From NCBI GenBank assembly GCA_951799405.1, contig OX637350.1, positions 5,751,852 to 5,815,851 of the forward strand: DNA of 64,000 bases, read 5' to 3'. The notes under the pieces were generated by a model. It saw only the letters and a program-made list of their open reading frames with translations, was not told where the DNA came from and made no database searches. A program made the position numbers and the translations under genes. This stretch comes from Agapetus fuscipes. Its lineage: Eukaryota > Arthropoda > Insecta > Trichoptera > Glossosomatidae. Below, piece after piece: positions 61,701 through 64,000 of this stretch (the first letter of the stretch is position 1; the number at the start of each line of letters is the position of its first letter).

Positions 61701-63998
61701 CGTTTGCTCTGTTTGACAGGTGTAGACATGTTCAGTATAACACAACGCAGCGCAATAAACCAGGGCGCTTTAACACCTTGACGCTCGTTAAAAACCGCGC
61801 GTTAAAAACGCTTACAGTTTGACGAAGCCTTAAATTTACAGCTAAAATGCCATTGAAAATAGGTGAGTAAAATGCAAAATTGTCAAAGCAAGATCACACA
61901 TGCAGTAGTAAACAGATTGCAATGAACAGGTTTGAAAATGGAATCCACCGACGCCATAATGTAAACATAATAGATCATTTTTATGTTATATGGCTGTGTT
62001 GTTTTGCTCATGTTTCTTATTTTATATTTTAATATAAAAGTACAATTGGCTAAAGCTGCAAGAAGTGGTCTCAGGGAGATGGTGTAATAAATCAATGAAT
62101 ATTTTGTTAAAAAAACAAAATCATGCCCATCAGTTGTAGATAACTGTCGAGGGCTTCAATAAATAAATAACGTCGGTGTATTCTAGATTTTCAAGCATTT
62201 ATAACTCTATGGGTATTTATTTGGATTGTATCTAGCACATATGTTCATTAAATAAAGATCTATTCTTCTCTAATTAAATATTGTACTGGCAATATCAATA
62301 AATAATTATTATTGTTTGATATTCAGAGTGTTTGGAGAACACAAACTGAGAGATCCGTCCACTGAGTCCGATATGAAGCTGATTGTCGTGTCACTGTCAA
62401 TACAGCCCATACTCTCCCTCGCCGCTCGATATGATCTCACACCTGATGAAGCCGCTAACAAGTTGACAGGTGAACATTGACAAAAGATTCTGTGAGAATA
62501 ATTGCAATTCAAAGAAACTAAATACTGTCTTCATTTCAGGCTATCTGAAATCATTAGGGGCGGACTTGGTTGTTGATATGCAGATCGCTGATGATCTAGC
62601 ATTACTGGAAGCACAAAAAGAATTTATTGAAAGGTATAAATCACAGAAAGAGACCTCAGCTATAAATATATTACCAATGCTAGCATCGTCGTGTCCAGGT
62701 AATCTTACAAACCCATTGACAGCTGATAATATTATTTTCTATCATTTTTGTTTGTCATTTCATATTGTATTAATGGAGACATGTACCATGAAATATTTTG
62801 GAAACTAATTTATGTACTGTATGAATTGTAACTACGATGAATGTTTTTTTAAAACTGATTTTGAATTATGATTTAAGGCTGGATCTGTTATGCTGAAAAA
62901 ACTCACGGAAGCTACATACTACCTTATATATCAAGCACAAAATCACCACAGCAGATTATGGGATCTCTTGTCAAGTATTACTTATCGTCATTGAGGAACA
63001 TCGCCCCCAGCTCCATCTACCATGTGACTGTCATGCCTTGCTACGACAAGAAACTAGAAGCATCCAGGGAAGACTTCTTTAGTAATGTTCAGAACTGTCG
63101 TGAAGTGGACTGCGTTATTACTTCAAGTAAATATTTCATTTTTCTTTGAATTCATTCTCATTAAGATTTGCTCTAAATTTGGATATTATTCATTAAATAT
63201 AAACACTATTTCAGTTGAGCTTGAACAAATGCTGTCTATGGAGAATAAAACTCTGATGGACTACGGTGCTATTGAAATGGATTGGCCGTGGAATTCTGGT
63301 GGCAGTGGTGCTGAACTTTCTCCAAAGCTGACAGGCCACATTGGATCAGGGTCCGGTGGATATTCTGATCAAATTTTTCTCTACGCCGCTAAGGAATTAT
63401 TTGGTGAAGAAAATGTTCAAATCAACTATAAAAACTTACGGTTCGTTGTCTTTGGCAGTATAAAAAAAATATATTTGTTTGTAAGAATTTATTAAACTAA
63501 TCTTCTGCATCTTTACAGAAATCCAGATTTCAAAGAAGTTACCCTGGAAAAGGATGGCCAGGAACTGTTGAAGTTTGCTGTCGCTAATGGTTTTAAAAAT
63601 ATACAAAATCTTGTCCAGAAACTAAAGAAAGGAAAATGTACCTACCATTATGTTGAGGTTATGGCTTGTCCTTCAGGTGATACAAGACTCTACAAATAAT
63701 GTCCTATATTAGTAACATTGTTAAATAGTTTTACCTAATCTCTACTTGTATTTCAGGTTGCTTGAATGGTGGTGCGCAGATTCGACCTCAAGAGGGAGGG
63801 AACACTAAAGCTCTGATTAACAGTTTGGAAGAAATGTACAACAAATTGAAAAAGGTGTCACCGGCTTCAAATGCTTTATCTAACAAATTGTATACTCAGT
63901 GGTTGGATGGTAAAGATTCAGACAAATCAAAAGCCATTCTCCATACTGAGTATCATGCTATTCAGAAAACAGAAATAGCACTAAACATTAAATGGTAG
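58798..63998 (+). CDS. CIAO3: Cytosolic iron-sulfur assembly component 3 (CIAO3/NARFL/Nar1)
   Basis: Iron-only-hydrogenase-like protein that passes Fe-S clusters from the cytosolic scaffold to the CIA targeting complex. Exons: 58798-58863, 59302-59519, 62327-62469, 62540-62698, 62878-63126, 63215-63440, 63519-63676, 63757-63998. They join to 486 residues (human 476). The N-terminal cluster ligands are C24 (QECIKP) and C70, C73, C76 (DCLACSGC). The second set is C194 (SSCPGW), C250 (VMPCYDKK), C404 and C408 (MACPSGCLNGG). All eight match the family pattern. The C-terminus ends LNIKW; a final Trp is conserved and is linked to recognition by the CIA targeting complex. The stop lies two bases before the window end, so the 3'UTR is outside. 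Confidence 0.97.
58955..59095 (+). repeat. Dispersed repeat C copy
   Basis: GCGACTTGGGTCCTTAGC and TTTTCCTAGCAACCCGGC, in the first CIAO3 intron. It is followed about 55 bp later by another copy in the same orientation. Confidence 0.6.
59150..59282 (+). repeat. Dispersed repeat C copy
   Basis: GTCTTTAGCAACCCATAAC, TTCTAGCAACCC and GTGCCAACCTTATTCA, ending 20 bp before CIAO3 exon 2. Confidence 0.6.
59523..59786 (-). repeat. Repeat R copy 18, abutting the CIAO3 exon 2 donor
   Basis: Minus-strand copy whose AGATT-repeat end (AATCTAATCTAATCTAAT) starts 4 nt after the last base of exon 2. The donor reads GTAAATCT, so its outer intronic bases may come from the element. Confidence 0.88.
59891..61830. 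mobile_element. Harbinger-type non-autonomous element with TAA duplication
   Basis: The ends are inverted (AGGCTTCGTCAAAC at the left, GTTTGACGAAGCCT at the right) and flanked by TAA at 59888-59890 and 61831-61833. Interior 60010-60090 reads like the start of a Harbinger transposase ([15 protein letters not shown]). A 31 bp inverted pair lies at about 60109-60192 (CTTGTATACAAGCACCGG and its inverse). A hAT foldback is inserted at 60288. Confidence 0.82.
60288..61687. mobile_element. hAT-type foldback element, 1.4 kb, nested
   Basis: The 8 bp CATACTGC lies at 60280-60287 and 61688-61695, and the ends are TAGAGGTGG and CCATCTCTA. The two halves are inverted copies nearly throughout, pivoting near 60943. 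A ~85 bp module (GAAACGAAAACTTTGCTGCG and onward to GCTTTTTCAAACG) occurs twice inverted and three times direct around the centre. The twin 61-codon frames on opposite strands (60829-61014, 60863-61048) are this palindrome, not genes. Confidence 0.88.
61831..62326 (+). other. CIAO3 intron, nothing recognised
   Basis: AT-rich end of the second CIAO3 intron, after the nested elements. No exon or repeat is identified. Confidence 0.5.
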
Positions 63999-64000
63999 AA

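Overview
The window is eukaryotic nuclear DNA, almost certainly from an arthropod and most likely an insect. It is AT-rich, its genes are split by GT-AG introns, and its introns and spacers are packed with DNA transposons, SINEs and LINEs. The repeat style would fit a hemipteran, but that is a guess. I rebuilt five conserved genes exon by exon; each joins into an uninterrupted reading frame, which is the main check on the boundaries. No prokaryotic, CRISPR or viral system is present.

Layout. (1) 1-3640: a MITE with TAA duplications, then a decayed DNA transposon with long (~0.55 kb) inverted ends. (2) 3821-19395 (+): the 3' 14 coding exons of an integrin beta gene, plus a second version of one exon (4449-4533 versus 8077-8161) that swaps the ligand-specificity loop. 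Its introns hold a 1.4 kb hAT element, a 5S-rRNA/tRNA chimeric SINE, a small MITE ending 15 bp before an exon, and a 4.6 kb LINE inserted into a SINE. (3) 19396-24400: 3'UTR and spacer. (4) 24401-25783 (+): an intronless gene for an unrecognised acidic 460-residue protein. (5) 36809-29268 (-): a complete vigilin gene, 14 coding exons, 1265 aa. (6) 39079-51959 (+): a complete GIT-type ArfGAP gene, 11 exons, 718 aa, head to head with vigilin. (7) 57594-55798 (-): dynein light chain 4, two exons, 102 aa. (8) 58798-63998 (+): a complete CIAO3/NARFL gene, 8 exons, 486 aa, head to head with the dynein gene; its second intron carries a hAT foldback nested in a Harbinger-type element.

The genes do not form an operon-like unit. 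Integrin beta and GIT both belong to cell-matrix adhesion signalling (GIT binds paxillin at integrin adhesions), vigilin binds RNA, CIAO3 works in cytosolic iron-sulfur assembly, and DNAL4 is a dynein subunit. Their adjacency is probably chance.

The dominant repeat is a ~250 bp element without inverted ends (called repeat R here), seen 18 times in both orientations as two subfamilies. It starts CTTGACTTATAGG and ends in AGATT repeats. The most useful observations are the alternative integrin exon pair, repeat R, the 5S/tRNA SINE, the nested foldback in CIAO3, and an in-frame stop-free 111 nt intron in vigilin.
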